Of a stretch of DNA of 64,000 bases, positions 9,127-19,202 are shown one piece after another. The translations under genes and the position numbers were made by a program. Origin of the DNA: Candidatus Parabeggiatoa sp. nov. 2 (GTDB taxonomy: Bacteria; Pseudomonadota; Gammaproteobacteria; Beggiatoales; Beggiatoaceae). The stretch lies in NCBI GenBank assembly GCA_002085445.1, contig NBMI01000009.1, positions 5,951 through 69,950 of the forward strand, given 5' to 3'. The notes under the pieces were generated by a model, which had not been told where the DNA came from, ran no database searches, and saw nothing but the letters and a program-made list of their open reading frames with translations. How positions within the stretch are numbered: the stretch's first letter is position 1; each line of letters begins with the position of its first letter.

Positions 9127-9465
9127 TTAGCAAAATTCCTTACGGATAGAGATTCCCAAATACAATTTACCCTTGAAAAAGGACAAACACACAGTTTGTC
9201 CTAACTGACGGCGAAATGTCAAAATACGGCGCATAAAACTAGGCGATAAAACATTACGAGCCATGACTTGGTTATCACTATAAACAACAAATTCGCGCTC
9301 AAACTCCGGATAGCCCAAATGGACTAATTTTCCAATTGTCCGGGTTATCCGATCGTTTTCCGGTAAGATAACGGTGAAACCGTTAAAATCCTTATTAAAA
9401 TCAAAAAAATAGCCCATCAAAAATAGTATGATACGTCGTTGACGTTTCCATGTTACCCTCTTCAT
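9127..9465 (-). pseudogene. C-terminal part of the frameshifted DUF3137 protein
   Basis: From GYFFDFNKDFNGFTVILPE onward this frame continues the DUF3137 sequence begun in the overlapping frame upstream. The apparent start (MKRVTWKRQ) is not real, because that region is the other frame of the same gene. The join is at a run of seven T residues (minus strand; plus-strand A7 at about 9,413). The protein ends ISIRKEFC at 9,130. Confidence 0.7.
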
Positions 9466-10042
9466 CGCAACAATATTCGCTTATCTCCTTATACTGTGCA
9501 TGGACTTCAGAAAATTTCACCGCAGTGGAGCCTAACAAGCCTTCGACATAATCTTCACCACTCCATCTATCAATTTCGCCACTCCGGTAAATAACGGTGC
9601 TACCCCATCTATCAGATTCCCAACCCCAGTTGTTAAAAAAACCTCTCCGTCTCACTCTCGGCAGTAACCAATATTCTGGCAACCGGCTAGAGGTAAATTC
9701 ATACAATGTGATTTTATTCTCTGGAGAGTAGATCAAATTGTCATCCATAAAAGTAACGATACGACTAACTATTTCTTTTTTAAAGTTAGTTTTATAAGGA
9801 GAAACCAACTTCTTATAAAAATAAACCAAGCCGATAGTCACTAAGATCATACCGAAGATTGATAAAAACCAAGCTTCCGGTATTGCAAACAACATCATAA
9901 TGAGTGCTACCATTAGTACAATGTAGCCGCCAATAAGAAGCTTAACCTTTCTAACAATCGCTTTACGTTGCTCTTCAAGCGTTTCCAATTTGGATTTTAA
10001 ATTGGCGTCGTAAAAATTTTGGATTTTTTCTGGTATTAGCAT
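9401..10042 (-). CDS. DUF3137 family membrane protein (N-terminal part, frameshifted)
   Basis: This 213-residue frame has two adjacent TM helices (LLIGGYIVLMVALIMMLFAI and FLSIFGMILVTIGLVYFY, about residues 35-75). A family-typical segment follows: GEDYVEGLLGSTAVKFSEVHAQ and then TTYHTIFDGLFF. In intact DUF3137 proteins the last motif continues directly into F.ADFNK, which here is in the next frame (see 9,127-9,465). The frame breaks at a homopolymer, so either the gene was recently inactivated or the T7 count is an error. The full product would be about 305 residues. Its function is unknown. It lies downstream of the TPR/Hsp90 group on the same strand, separated by repeats. Confidence 0.72.
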   Translation of the reverse strand: MLIPEKIQNFYDANLKSKLETLEEQRKAIVRKVKLLIGGYIVLMVALIMMLFAIPEAWFLSIFGMILVTIGLVYFYKKLVSPYKTNFKKEIVSRIVTFMDDNLIYSPENKITLYEFTSSRLPEYWLLPRVRRRGFFNNWGWESDRWGSTVIYRSGEIDRWSGEDYVEGLLGSTAVKFSEVHAQYKEISEYCCDEEGNMETSTTYHTIFDGLFF

Positions 10043-10261
10043 ATTGTTTCAGAATAGCCACAGGAGTCCAAACTTTAGTTTGGCAGGAATCCAAACCTTC
10101 TACAAACTTAGGCGATAAATCGCCTACTACAAACTTTAAACTTAGGCGATAAATCGCCTACTACAAACTTTAAACTTAGGCGATAAATCACCTACTACAA
10201 ACGGAAAGGCGGAAAGGCGATAAATCGCCTACTACAAACTACAAACTACAAACTACAAACT
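10043..10261. repeat. GGCGATAAATCGCC palindromes and CTACAAA heptamers
   Basis: A CCAAACTTTAGTTTGG palindrome (about 10,067-10,083) is followed by four units built on the perfect palindrome GGCGATAAATCGCC joined by TACTACAAACTT. The block ends in four CTACAAA heptamers that touch the stop codon of the TPR gene. The same palindrome recurs at 14,230, 20,825, 56,130-56,205 and 57,510. Confidence 0.75.
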
Positions 10262-12562
10262 TTAAAGCCCATACTCTTCTCCAATACCCCGTTGCCGTTC
10301 CAATTCCGTTTCGTCACCCAGTTTTTCAATCATATCCGGCCAAATCAACGGATGGGCGTAATTTTGGGTTGTTGTCGCCAACAAGTCGGCCACTTCTTGC
10401 AAAGCTTGATTTTCTGGCACGGCGATGTAGGCATAGAGTCCACGCATCGGTTCTGAGTCCTCGCCCAAATACAATTCATAGTCTTCACCACTTTGAACTT
10501 GGCATTTGCAGCCTAAACCTTTTAAGGCTTCCTTGAGGCTAAGCAATTGTTCTTTGCCAGGGTGGACACCATCAAGAAAATAACTGGTATAGCCACCCAC
10601 TTTGATCGTCTGAATGGACGGGTAAATGACATATTCATTGTCTGGCTCGGCTTCCTCATCATCACCCTCTTTGGGTTCATTGAGTTTAACCGGATCAAAA
10701 ACCACGGTGTCGCCATAGTATTGTATGTTGTCTGGGGCGGCAATTTCCACAATTCGGGCCGTTACTGGCCCAGTTCGCACCGCATAATATGTTACCGATT
10801 CGCCATCGGCTTCTCTAAACTGAATGCGGCAGGTTCCCATCTCCTGATCAATAGGGCCCTCCGTTGGGATGTTTTTAAATCCCACTCGCTCGGCCGAATG
10901 TCGCACTTTGTCCCACTCTTCTAGCAAAGTGGCAACCACCATGCGATCCCAGTCATAATTACCGCTTTCTTCAGTCATCTCAACCAACTTGTCAAGATGT
11001 TGCAAGGCTGCTTCCAAATGGCCCGTTTTACGCTCCAGTTCGGCCAGCAACATTCGACTATTGATGGCATTTGGTTGTTGTTCTAGCAGCGATGATAAAT
11101 GTGGTTTAGCAAGCTCAAATTTCTCCTCCTTGTTATACTGTAATGCCAGTAACCAGTGACAATTGAGATGGACTTCTTGGTCAAGATCACGTTTCAACAT
11201 GGCAGAAGCCCAGTTTTGTAACGCCTCATGTTGCCCTTGAGCCAAAAATAAAAAACCATATTCAAGTACCGTGTTGGGAGAATTGGGATAACTTTCAAGG
11301 TATTGACTTAAAACCTCTCTCCCATACTGATGTTCCCCCATTGCGTCATAAGCCCTGGCGGTGATCAAGGCAAGTACTTCGTTTTCTGGCCAATGTTGTC
11401 GGGCATGTTCCAACAGGGCAATATCTGATTCTGGGTTTTCTCCTAACGCTTCTAAAACCTGTTCAGGCGTTTCAACAGACAAGTTATCAGTGGATTTGGC
11501 GACAGCACTGGCTATCTGAGAGCGTATTTTTTCCAACTCTTCGGGCGCATCCAAAGGCTTTCGCAAGCGCGGGATTAAGGCTTCGGCCCTGTCACAGCAA
11601 CGGCTGGCCGTGTTGGGATATCCCCGTTTTAAGGCCAATTCCGCTTGCCATAACATCATTGTAAAAGCATCCCGTATGACACCGTTGTTGGATAAGGTAT
11701 CGCTCATCTGTTGGAATTTGGCATTCAATTGCCAATCATTGGTGTAGCTATTTTGCTCAACCAGCAAATGCACCCCCTTCGCCCAACTCCAATAATGACT
11801 GGGAGTAGGCGCAATTTTGGCAAACTCAGGTAATGCCTTTAGTGCTTCTTCATAACGGCCTAACAGGGCATGAAGATGCGCTTCCTTTAGAGTTTTACTC
11901 AACAAATAACTCTCGCCACCCCCCAAATTATGAGTTTCTTGATTGAAGGTGTAGGCTTCTTCATAGCGTTCCAAGTTGATTAACGCCGTCACCCAACTCC
12001 GACTCAGACTTGAGCCATCTTTACCCGCTAACAGCAAGGCCTGACGCTGTTGTTCCAAAAACTGGTAGGCTTCTTCATAGCGTTCAGCATCCGCCAGAGC
12101 GGCCGCATATTCTGAGGAAATACAACTAAAACAAGGCCAAGTCGCATCAATTTTTGCCAACGTTTCCTTCGCTACCGCTAAACGTTCTTCAACGTAGCCG
12201 GGGCCATCCATTTGGTCATAACAATTGGTGAGGTTTTGGACAACACAAATACTTTGTGGACAGTCGCGGCTATCGTCACGGTGGGCAAATTCGACCAAAC
12301 TGACGGCCTCTGGTAACATCCCGCTCACTTCATGACGATGTGCCACTCGACTTTGTAAGTTCCAATGGCGGACAAATATTTCAATCCAAGGATTTTTGAC
12401 CGCTCTAGCCAGTGCTAAGGCTTCAGGAACGAGTGCATCCAGTTGTGCGTGATTTTCATTAACGGTATAGGAAGGCAATACGCGCATCAGATGTGCCATG
12501 CGGTGATGGCCTTGATGTACCAATTCGTCCTGAACCTCTTCAACCCATTTCCAAATATCCAT
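10262..12562 (-). CDS. TPR-repeat protein, paralogue 1 of 3
   Basis: This 766-residue soluble protein shows many degenerate tetratricopeptide repeats, helical hairpins such as ERYEEAYQFLEQQRQALLLA, GRYEEALKALPEFAKIAP and GHLEAALQHLDKLVEM, spread over residues 120-550. The unrecognised C-terminal domain (about 560-766) is beta-rich and contains RIQFREADGESVTYYAVRTG and YIAVPENQALQEVADLLATT. It has no signal peptide. A good ribosome site (AAGGAG, six bases upstream) fixes the ATG, and TAACTGA heptamers lie just before it. The next two same-strand units are paralogues, and further upstream is an Hsp90-like gene, so TPR-mediated client or cochaperone binding is a reasonable inference. The family of the C-terminal domain is unknown to me. 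Confidence 0.8.
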   Translation of the reverse strand: MDIWKWVEEVQDELVHQGHHRMAHLMRVLPSYTVNENHAQLDALVPEALALARAVKNPWIEIFVRHWNLQSRVAHRHEVSGMLPEAVSLVEFAHRDDSRDCPQSICVVQNLTNCYDQMDGPGYVEERLAVAKETLAKIDATWPCFSCISSEYAAALADAERYEEAYQFLEQQRQALLLAGKDGSSLSRSWVTALINLERYEEAYTFNQETHNLGGGESYLLSKTLKEAHLHALLGRYEEALKALPEFAKIAPTPSHYWSWAKGVHLLVEQNSYTNDWQLNAKFQQMSDTLSNNGVIRDAFTMMLWQAELALKRGYPNTASRCCDRAEALIPRLRKPLDAPEELEKIRSQIASAVAKSTDNLSVETPEQVLEALGENPESDIALLEHARQHWPENEVLALITARAYDAMGEHQYGREVLSQYLESYPNSPNTVLEYGFLFLAQGQHEALQNWASAMLKRDLDQEVHLNCHWLLALQYNKEEKFELAKPHLSSLLEQQPNAINSRMLLAELERKTGHLEAALQHLDKLVEMTEESGNYDWDRMVVATLLEEWDKVRHSAERVGFKNIPTEGPIDQEMGTCRIQFREADGESVTYYAVRTGPVTARIVEIAAPDNIQYYGDTVVFDPVKLNEPKEGDDEEAEPDNEYVIYPSIQTIKVGGYTSYFLDGVHPGKEQLLSLKEALKGLGCKCQVQSGEDYELYLGEDSEPMRGLYAYIAVPENQALQEVADLLATTTQNYAHPLIWPDMIEKLGDETELERQRGIGEEYGL

Positions 12563-12713
12563 ATCAACTCCTTTTTCAGTGATCAGTTATCAGTTATCAG
12601 TTATCAGTTTTCAGTTATCAGCGATCAGTTATCAAAAACTACAAGGATTCGTTATAAGAAAGGATTAATCATAATTGGACTTCCGCCAAACTAAAGTTTG
12701 GACGACTGCCAAA
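12563..12713. repeat. TAACTGA heptamer array in front of TPR paralogue 1
   Basis: On the minus strand this reads as about seven TAACTGA/TCACTGA-like heptamers (plus-strand 12,576-12,634), ending some 14 bases before the start codon. Upstream is a CTACAAGGATTCGTTATAAG segment that recurs before paralogue 3 (about 16,990-17,035) and at 13,980-14,005. Two CCAAACTAAAGTTTGG palindromes follow at 12,688-12,725, the last overlapping the end of the next frame. Confidence 0.75.
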
Positions 12714-13931
12714 CTAAAGTTTGGACTCCTGTTTGGACGGCTGTTGCCGTTCCAATTCCGTTTCGTCACCTATTTTTTCAACTAGATCCGGCCAAATCAA
12801 GGGATGGGCGTATTTTTTGGTTGTTATTGCCAACAAGTCGGCCACTTCTTGCAAAGCTTGAGTCTCTGGCACGGCGATGTAGGCATAGAGTCCACGCATC
12901 GGTTCTGAGTCCTCGCTCAAATACAATTCATCGTCTTCACCACTTTGAACTTGGCATTTGCAGCCTAAAAATTCTAACGCGTTTTTGAGGCGACGCAATT
13001 GTTTTTTGCCAGGGTGGACACCCTCAAGAATATAGCTGGTATAGCCACCCGTTTTGGTCACCTGAATTGAGGCGAAAAGAGGATATTGATTGTCTTGCTC
13101 GGCCTCCTCATTATCGTCTTTTTTAGGTTCATTGAGTTTCGCCGGCTCAAAAACAACGGTGTCGTAACAATGTTGACTGTGGCTTGGGGCGGCAATTTCC
13201 ACAATTCTGGCCGTTACTGGCCCCGTTCGCATGGCATCATAAATAACCGGTTCGCCATCGGCTTCTCTAAACTGAATGCGGCAGGTTCCCATCTCTTGCT
13301 CAACAGGGCCATCCCTTGGGATGTCTTTAAATCCCAATCGCTCGGCCGACTGTCGCGCTTTGTCCCACTCTTCTAGCAGGGTGGCAACCACCATGCGATC
13401 CCAGTCAGAATTTCCGCTTTCTTCATTCTCAACTAACCAGTCGAGATGTTGTAAGGCAGCCTCCAGATTACCCGTCTGGCGTTCCATTTTGACAAGCTTC
13501 TTTCGGGTTCCTCTGAATAGTTCATTCTGTTCTGTTTCTAAGAGCGCGTAGAGGTGTGGTTTGGCAAGCTCAAACTCGCCGTCCTTTTCATACTGTGAGG
13601 CGAGTATGAAATGGCAGGAATCGTGTACTTCTTCACTCAGGTTACGTTTTAACAGGCCCCCAGCAAAGTTTTGCAGGGCTTCACGTTGCCCATCTTCAAG
13701 CAGTAAGGCGCCATACATAGAGACTGCCCAAGGCGAGTTTGGATAAGTTTCAATGTATTGGCTGAGTATCTCTAGACCGTGCTGAACTTCTCCCAAGTTC
13801 TCGTAAGCTTCAGCGGCGAACATGAGTAAAACTTCATGTTCAGGCCAAATTTGTCGTGCTTTGTCAAGGACTTCTAAGTCGAACTCCGGTTCCTCCCCAA
13901 GTAGTTTTATAACTTGATCGGGTTCTTCCAA
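12714..13931 (-). pseudogene. TPR-repeat protein, paralogue 2, N-terminal half deleted
   Basis: This 405-residue frame matches the C-terminal half of paralogues 1 and 3, beginning in the linker EEPDQVIKLLGEEPEFDLEV (paralogue 3: EEPYQVLEQLGDDPEINLDS) and keeping the whole C-terminal domain. It has no ATG at its start; only a TTG is available. The first roughly 390 residues are missing. Immediately upstream is a repeat (AAACATTATCCGAAATCCTA, about 13,941) and then the CTACAAGGATTCG segment that precedes the other two genes. An internal deletion therefore seems to have removed the promoter-proximal half and left the upstream flank. The C-terminus also differs from the other copies at EQQPSKQESKL, where a CCAAACTTTAGTTTGG repeat supplies the last codons and the stop. 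Confidence 0.75.
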
Positions 13932-14604
13932 ATAGAGAATAAAACATTATCCGAAATCCTACCGCCCGCTTGCCCACCATCCTACAAGGATTCGTTATAA
14001 GAAAGGATTCCTTCAGTAGGGTGGGTAAACGGGCCGCACTGAATCAAACATTATCCGAAATCCTACCGCCCGCTTGCCCACCATCCATCTCCCTTTCTAT
14101 AAGCAACACGTTTAAACCATAAATAATATTAAAATCAACAGCCTAGATAAATACCCTTAAATTAAGAGCATGTCGTCTCGTAGGGCGAGTAAGCGGCAAT
14201 GCCATACCGTACGGAAAAGGCCCGTTTGTAGTAGGCTTGTAATCGCCTCACGCAAACAACGAGTCGTCCAAACGTAAGGAAGGTAGCCGTCGCAGGTTTG
14301 GCAGAGTAGTGATACGCATGCCCTGTTATTAACCTATTTTTTTTAGGTTTTTGGACTCAAGATTTTGAGGGCCATAAAATACTTTGGATGCTTTCAAATT
14401 AAGTTATGGCCCTCTGTCGCGCTTCATTAGTTATACTTTTTGTAGGTGTTTTGTTGCTTAAATTAATGGCATTGATGCCGGCATGCCAAACTAAAGTTTG
14501 GACGACTGCCAAACTAAAGTTTGGATTCCTGTTTGGATTCCTGTCTACCACGTACACGTACCTTTAGCCTGATTCCGTTTGCAACTTCGTTTAGCAACGT
14601 CTAT
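13932..14604. repeat. repeat-filled gap between TPR paralogues 2 and 3
   Basis: The AAACATTATCCGAAATCCTA / CCGCCCGCTTGCCCACCATC repeat occurs twice (about 13,941-13,983 and 14,046-14,090). After it come a GGCGATTA-type fragment (about 14,230) and a full roughly 200-bp hairpin element (14,290-14,475; hairpin at 14,369-14,412). Two CCAAACTAAAGTTTGG palindromes close the block (14,486-14,524). No gene was seen. Confidence 0.7.
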
Positions 14605-16941
14605 TTAAAGCCCATATTCTTGTTCAATACCCCGTTGCCGTTCCAATTCCTCTTTGTCACCCCGTTTTTCAACCATATCCGGCCAAATCAGTGGATGGGC
14701 ATAATTTTGGGTCGTTGTCGCCAACAAGTCGGCCACTTCTTGCAAGGCTTGATTTTCTGGTACCGCGATGTAGGCATAGACTCCAAGCAACGGTTCTGAG
14801 TCGTCGTCCAAATGCAATTGATAACGTTTTCCGCTTTGGACTTGGCATTCGCAGCCTAAACCTTTCAAGGCGTTTTTGAGCCCAAGCCAATTTTCGTTGC
14901 CGGGGTGGACACCATCAAGAATATAGCTGGTATAGCCACCCGTTTTGGTCTCCTGAATTGACGCGTAAAGAGGATATTGATTGTCTGGCGAGGCCTCCTC
15001 ATCGCCCTCTTTAGGTTCATTGAGTTTCACCGGCTCAAAAACCACGGTGTCGTCATAATGTTGACTGTGGCTTGGTGAAGCAATTTCCACAATTCTGGCC
15101 GTTACCGGCCCCGTTCGCATCGCATAATATGTTACAGATTCGCCATCGGCTTCTCTAAACTGAATGCGGCAGAGGCCCATTTCTTGTTCAATGGAGCCTT
15201 CCGTTGGAATATCTTCAAATCCCACTCGCTCAGCTGAATGTCGCACTTTGTCCCACTCTTCTAGCAGGGTAGCAACCACCATGCGATCCCAATCATAATT
15301 ACCCGTTTTTTCACTCATCTCAACTAACAAATCGAGATGTTGTAGGGCCGCTTCCAGATTACCCGTCTGGCGTTCCATTTTGGCAAGCTTCTTTCGGGCC
15401 GTGATATCATCAGGTTCTGTTTCTAACAGCGCGTAGAGGTGTGGTTTAGCAAGCTCAAATTCGCCGTCCTTTTCAGACTGTGAGGCGAGTAATATATGGC
15501 ATGAGTAGTGTACTTGTTCACTCAGATTGCGTTTTAACTGGGCACTCGCAAAGTTTTGCAAAGCCTCACGTTGCCCATGATTAAACAGTAATAAGCCATA
15601 CTGAGACACGGCCCCTGGCGAGTCTGGATAAGTTTCAAGGAATTCGCTGAGTATCTCTAAGCCGTACTGAGATTCTGCCAACTTCTCGTAGGCTTCCGCG
15701 GTGAAAATGACGAGTTCTTCAGATTCAGGCCAACGTTTTCGTGCTTCTTCAAGGCTATCTAAGTTTATTTCAGGATCATCCCCAAGTTGTTCTAGAACTT
15801 GATAGGGTTCTTCTAAAGTGGTCAATAAGCCCCGTTTATCTGACCAACTCGGTTCATTTTCACGACGTTGTTGGGCTTTCGCGATGTCAGCACGCATCTC
15901 TTCCAGCAATTGGGGCGCATCCAAAGGTTGTCGCAAACGCGGTATCAGGGCTTGTGCCCTATCACAGCAACGAGTGGCCGTGTTAGGATGGCCTCGCTTA
16001 AGGGCCAGTTCGGCCTGCCACAAGATCATCGTGAAGGCTTCCCGTATCACGCCGTTATGGGACAATTGATCGCTCATTTGCTGGAATTTTGCATTCAGGT
16101 GCCAGTCATTGGAAATGATTCCCGCGTCAACCAACAATCGCGTTGCTTCGGCCCAATGTAAACAATGTTGGAGGCTCTTAATAATTTTCTCAAACTCGGG
16201 CAAGGCCGGTTTTGCATCGTCATAACGCCCTAAATACGCGCTAATACGCGCCTTATCAAGGTCTTTTTCTATCTGAGAAGATTCGCCGCCACCATTATGA
16301 GAATAGGATTCTTGGTTGAAAGCATATGCTTCTTCATAGCGTTGCAAGTTAATGAGTGTTTCTACCCAAGCATCACGGATGGAAAAACGCTTGTTATGCT
16401 TGTTTGCCAGTAACAACGCTTGAGTTTGCTGCTCTAAAAAGCTGAGTGCTTCTTCATATCGCTTACCATCTAGCAAGGCTGACGCGTATTCTCCTGAAAT
16501 ACAAGTAAAACAAGCCCAACTGGTATCAATTTTATCCAAAGTTTCCTTTGCCACCGCTAACCGTTCTTCAACATAGCCGGGGCCATCTGCGAGTCCATAA
16601 CAAATGTCAATATCTTGGACAACGCAAACACTTTGTGGACAATCACGAGTTTCTTCGCGGTGAGCAAATTCTAACAAATTCACGGCTTCTGGTAACATAT
16701 CCGTGACTTCATAGCGATGTACGGCACGGCTCTGTAAGTTCCAATGGCGGATAAAGACTTCAATCCAAGGATTTTTGATGGCTCTCGCCAACGCCAACGC
16801 TTCGGGCACCATCGCATCCACTTGGCTATGATTTTCCTCAACGGTATGGTGAGGCAGCATACGCATAAGGTGAGCGAGGCGATAATTGCCTTGATGTATC
16901 AATTCTTTATCGACATCAAGGCTCCATTTCCAAATATCCAT
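14605..16941 (-). CDS. TPR-repeat protein, paralogue 3 of 3
   Basis: This 778-residue protein is colinear with the one at 10,262-12,562 from MDIWKW to the end REQEYGL-type tail. It has the same degenerate TPR helices (for example KRYEEALSFLEQQTQALLLA, GRYDDAKPALPEFEKII and GNLEAALQHLDLLVEMSEK) and the same C-terminal domain, including QFREADGESVTYYAMRTGPV and YIAVPENQALQEVADLL. Differences are concentrated in the N-terminal half, so the C-terminal parts are either more constrained or were homogenised by gene conversion. The ATG is supported by the shared MDIWKW start. The weak ribosome site AAGAG is followed upstream by TAACTGA-type heptamers. It lies 460 bp downstream of the Hsp90-like gene on the same strand. 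Confidence 0.8.
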   Translation of the reverse strand: MDIWKWSLDVDKELIHQGNYRLAHLMRMLPHHTVEENHSQVDAMVPEALALARAIKNPWIEVFIRHWNLQSRAVHRYEVTDMLPEAVNLLEFAHREETRDCPQSVCVVQDIDICYGLADGPGYVEERLAVAKETLDKIDTSWACFTCISGEYASALLDGKRYEEALSFLEQQTQALLLANKHNKRFSIRDAWVETLINLQRYEEAYAFNQESYSHNGGGESSQIEKDLDKARISAYLGRYDDAKPALPEFEKIIKSLQHCLHWAEATRLLVDAGIISNDWHLNAKFQQMSDQLSHNGVIREAFTMILWQAELALKRGHPNTATRCCDRAQALIPRLRQPLDAPQLLEEMRADIAKAQQRRENEPSWSDKRGLLTTLEEPYQVLEQLGDDPEINLDSLEEARKRWPESEELVIFTAEAYEKLAESQYGLEILSEFLETYPDSPGAVSQYGLLLFNHGQREALQNFASAQLKRNLSEQVHYSCHILLASQSEKDGEFELAKPHLYALLETEPDDITARKKLAKMERQTGNLEAALQHLDLLVEMSEKTGNYDWDRMVVATLLEEWDKVRHSAERVGFEDIPTEGSIEQEMGLCRIQFREADGESVTYYAMRTGPVTARIVEIASPSHSQHYDDTVVFEPVKLNEPKEGDEEASPDNQYPLYASIQETKTGGYTSYILDGVHPGNENWLGLKNALKGLGCECQVQSGKRYQLHLDDDSEPLLGVYAYIAVPENQALQEVADLLATTTQNYAHPLIWPDMVEKRGDKEELERQRGIEQEYGL

Positions 16942-17399
16942 ATCAACTCTTCTTCAGTTATCAGTGTTCAGTTATCAGTTATCAAAAACGACAAGGATTA
17001 GCTCCGCTGAACTTCGTTTCGTTATAAAAAAGGATTAATCATGCGAATTAAGGGTTAAATTGAATCTTATCAATTCAACTGAAGTGGAAAAATAAACGCG
17101 CTTTGACGCGCTTTGACGCAAGAGACATCCACATAAGCGCGGCGCTTGCAAGCGTCACTTGCGTGCGTTAATTCTTAGCATTATAACTCTGTGATACTCT
17201 GTGGCACTCTGTGAACTCTGAAAAAATGGGTTGGGGGCCATAAAACATTTTGAAGGTTTTCAAATCAAATCATGGCCCACAAAATAGACGCAAAAGACAT
17301 CCACCTGGGCGCGGCGCTTGCAAGCGTCACTAGCGCATGCAAGCGTTAATTCTTAATTCAACCCTTAATCCGCATTACAAACCCTTGGAACGAGAGTCA
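16942..17399. repeat. TAACTGA heptamers and hairpin repeat before TPR paralogue 3
   Basis: TAACTGA-type heptamers lie at 16,955-16,986. The GATTCGTTATAAG-like upstream segment follows at about 16,990-17,040. After it come GCGCTTGCAAGCG palindromes (about 17,143 and 17,313), the CTCTGTG repeat (about 17,185-17,220) and a GGGCCATAA...CATGGCCC hairpin at 17,235-17,278. No gene was seen. Confidence 0.65.
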
Positions 17400-19202
17400 T
17401 TAAATGAGTTGTAAAACGGCTTCTGAAAAAGTTGCCAAAGCTTCTGATAAATCTGTGCCCAGCTCTTCATCATGATGACGGCCCATCATTAGGGTAAAAG
17501 AACGCAATAAGTTGGCTATCTGTTGTTGCGCTTCTCCCTCTGTTACCAATAATCGCTGAATGAGTGGAGAATCCAGATTGATATAGAAGTAAGCAGCGGT
17601 TTCTCCTTGGATCTTCTTGGTGTATATCCGTGCCAAACTGAGTACGCCCGTGCTAATGCGATGATCCAATTCCTCGGATTCTATACGCTTTTTCAGTTGA
17701 TAGTCTCTGTCAGGAATCAAAACCATTGGCAAATGGCTTGGTTGAAAACGCGATGGGATGACTTGTTGGCCGGGTTGCGCTAGTAACGATTGTAGCTTTT
17801 CTTGCTCTTCACTGCTGATTTTTTCTCTTTTAAAAACAACCGCATTGCCACTCTTGGTGCCCAATTTAACAACTAGGCCGCCGAAAAGTTCAGTGTAACG
17901 CTGACTGAAGGGTAAGGCCGCATAACGAATCCCAGAGACAACCGGTGTCATTAGGGCCCGAAAAATCACTTCTTCATAGTCGCCTTCTTCTCCTATCGAC
18001 ACATAGATTTTGTTCTGACTGCGCCCCTTAATAGCGGGAACCGTTAAATCGCCTTCGGAAGTGGGCACTTTTAAGTCGTCCGCCACCATTTTAAATAAAC
18101 GATTATCGCATAAAGCGGCCCCTAATAAAGCCTCATTGTGGCGTTTCAAGATACTTCGCCATGTGTTGATTTCTTCACTGGCAATTTTCGCGAGTCCGTC
18201 AATCAAGGCTTCGTTAATTTGCCGTTGGATTTTTTCGTAAATATCATCTTTTTGGACTTCTTCACGGCTGGCGGTGGGCGTTAACTCGTCTGATTCAATC
18301 ACGCCACCAACAAATCCAGCCCAAATAGGGAGTAACTCGCGTACATCTGAACTGATAAACATGTTCCGCACAAACACCGTGATATTGCGGTTGTCAGAGG
18401 TACCATAAGTGGAAGTGTCTTGAACCCAAAGTAGTCCTTTTGCTTCGCTTTCCTCGGTTGGATGAACCGGTATTGTGCATAATGGTTTAAAATAATTCTC
18501 GAAACGTTGCGCAAACTCAAGGCGACGTTTTTTCAATTGAATGGGAGAAATCGCCGATTGATCGAGTCGCCAAGGCGGTGGCTCATCATTCACCGGCACT
18601 TCTCGATTGTTATTGAGATATATCGGTACCGGCAATAAGCCACAATAACGCTGGAGTAGTTTTTCGACAAGAAACGCCTCCGCCAGTTCTTGAAAAGGTT
18701 TTGATAAATGCAAAACGACACGCATTCCAATCGGGATAGGCGGGGCTTCGTTAATGGAATAACGCTCGGCGCCTTTGCTGACAAAATGCCAGCCCTTTTC
18801 AGGTTCCTGATAAGACGTTGTCCAGACTTCGAGTCGATCTGAGACGACATAAGCGGATAAAAACCCTAAACCAAAATAGCCGATCATAATTTCCTCGGCT
18901 TGTTGATCGCGTAGAAATCTGGTATAGCCTGAGCCGACAGTCGCCAAATAGTCTACGATCTCGTCGCGGGTTAAACCGGCACCGTTATCTTCAATCGTCA
19001 ATGTGTTTTTGGCTTGATTGGTGATAACATGAACCGATGGCTCAAAGGGCGCTTGACTTTCGAGTCGGCGGCGCATACAGGAATCGTGGGCATTTTGCAC
19101 CAATTCGCGGATGGCAACGGTGGGCGTGGAATAGAGGTTTTTACTCAAAACTTCCATCAAACCGCCGAGATTGACTTGTGTTGTGAACAGTGTTGTTGTC
19201 AT
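17400..19202 (-). CDS. htpG: Hsp90/HtpG family chaperone (divergent)
   Basis: This is a 600-residue Hsp90-type protein (E. coli HtpG has 624). The GHKL ATP-binding pocket is complete: RELVQNAHDS (residues 33-41, with the catalytic Glu), EDNGAGLT (71-78, with the nucleotide-binding Asp) and IGYFGLGFLSAY (107-118, the lid glycines). The middle domain carries the SREEVQKD segment expected of Hsp90 (consensus SREILQ). It differs from housekeeping HtpG in VQNAHD for ISNASD and in a weakly matching C-terminal domain, so it is probably a specialised paralogue. It dimerises and remodels client proteins with ATP in the cytoplasm. GGGAG lies just before the ATG. The GrpE-like and Hsp70-like genes start divergently about 950 bp away, and TPR genes follow downstream. 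Confidence 0.87.
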   Translation of the reverse strand: MTTTLFTTQVNLGGLMEVLSKNLYSTPTVAIRELVQNAHDSCMRRRLESQAPFEPSVHVITNQAKNTLTIEDNGAGLTRDEIVDYLATVGSGYTRFLRDQQAEEIMIGYFGLGFLSAYVVSDRLEVWTTSYQEPEKGWHFVSKGAERYSINEAPPIPIGMRVVLHLSKPFQELAEAFLVEKLLQRYCGLLPVPIYLNNNREVPVNDEPPPWRLDQSAISPIQLKKRRLEFAQRFENYFKPLCTIPVHPTEESEAKGLLWVQDTSTYGTSDNRNITVFVRNMFISSDVRELLPIWAGFVGGVIESDELTPTASREEVQKDDIYEKIQRQINEALIDGLAKIASEEINTWRSILKRHNEALLGAALCDNRLFKMVADDLKVPTSEGDLTVPAIKGRSQNKIYVSIGEEGDYEEVIFRALMTPVVSGIRYAALPFSQRYTELFGGLVVKLGTKSGNAVVFKREKISSEEQEKLQSLLAQPGQQVIPSRFQPSHLPMVLIPDRDYQLKKRIESEELDHRISTGVLSLARIYTKKIQGETAAYFYINLDSPLIQRLLVTEGEAQQQIANLLRSFTLMMGRHHDEELGTDLSEALATFSEAVLQLI

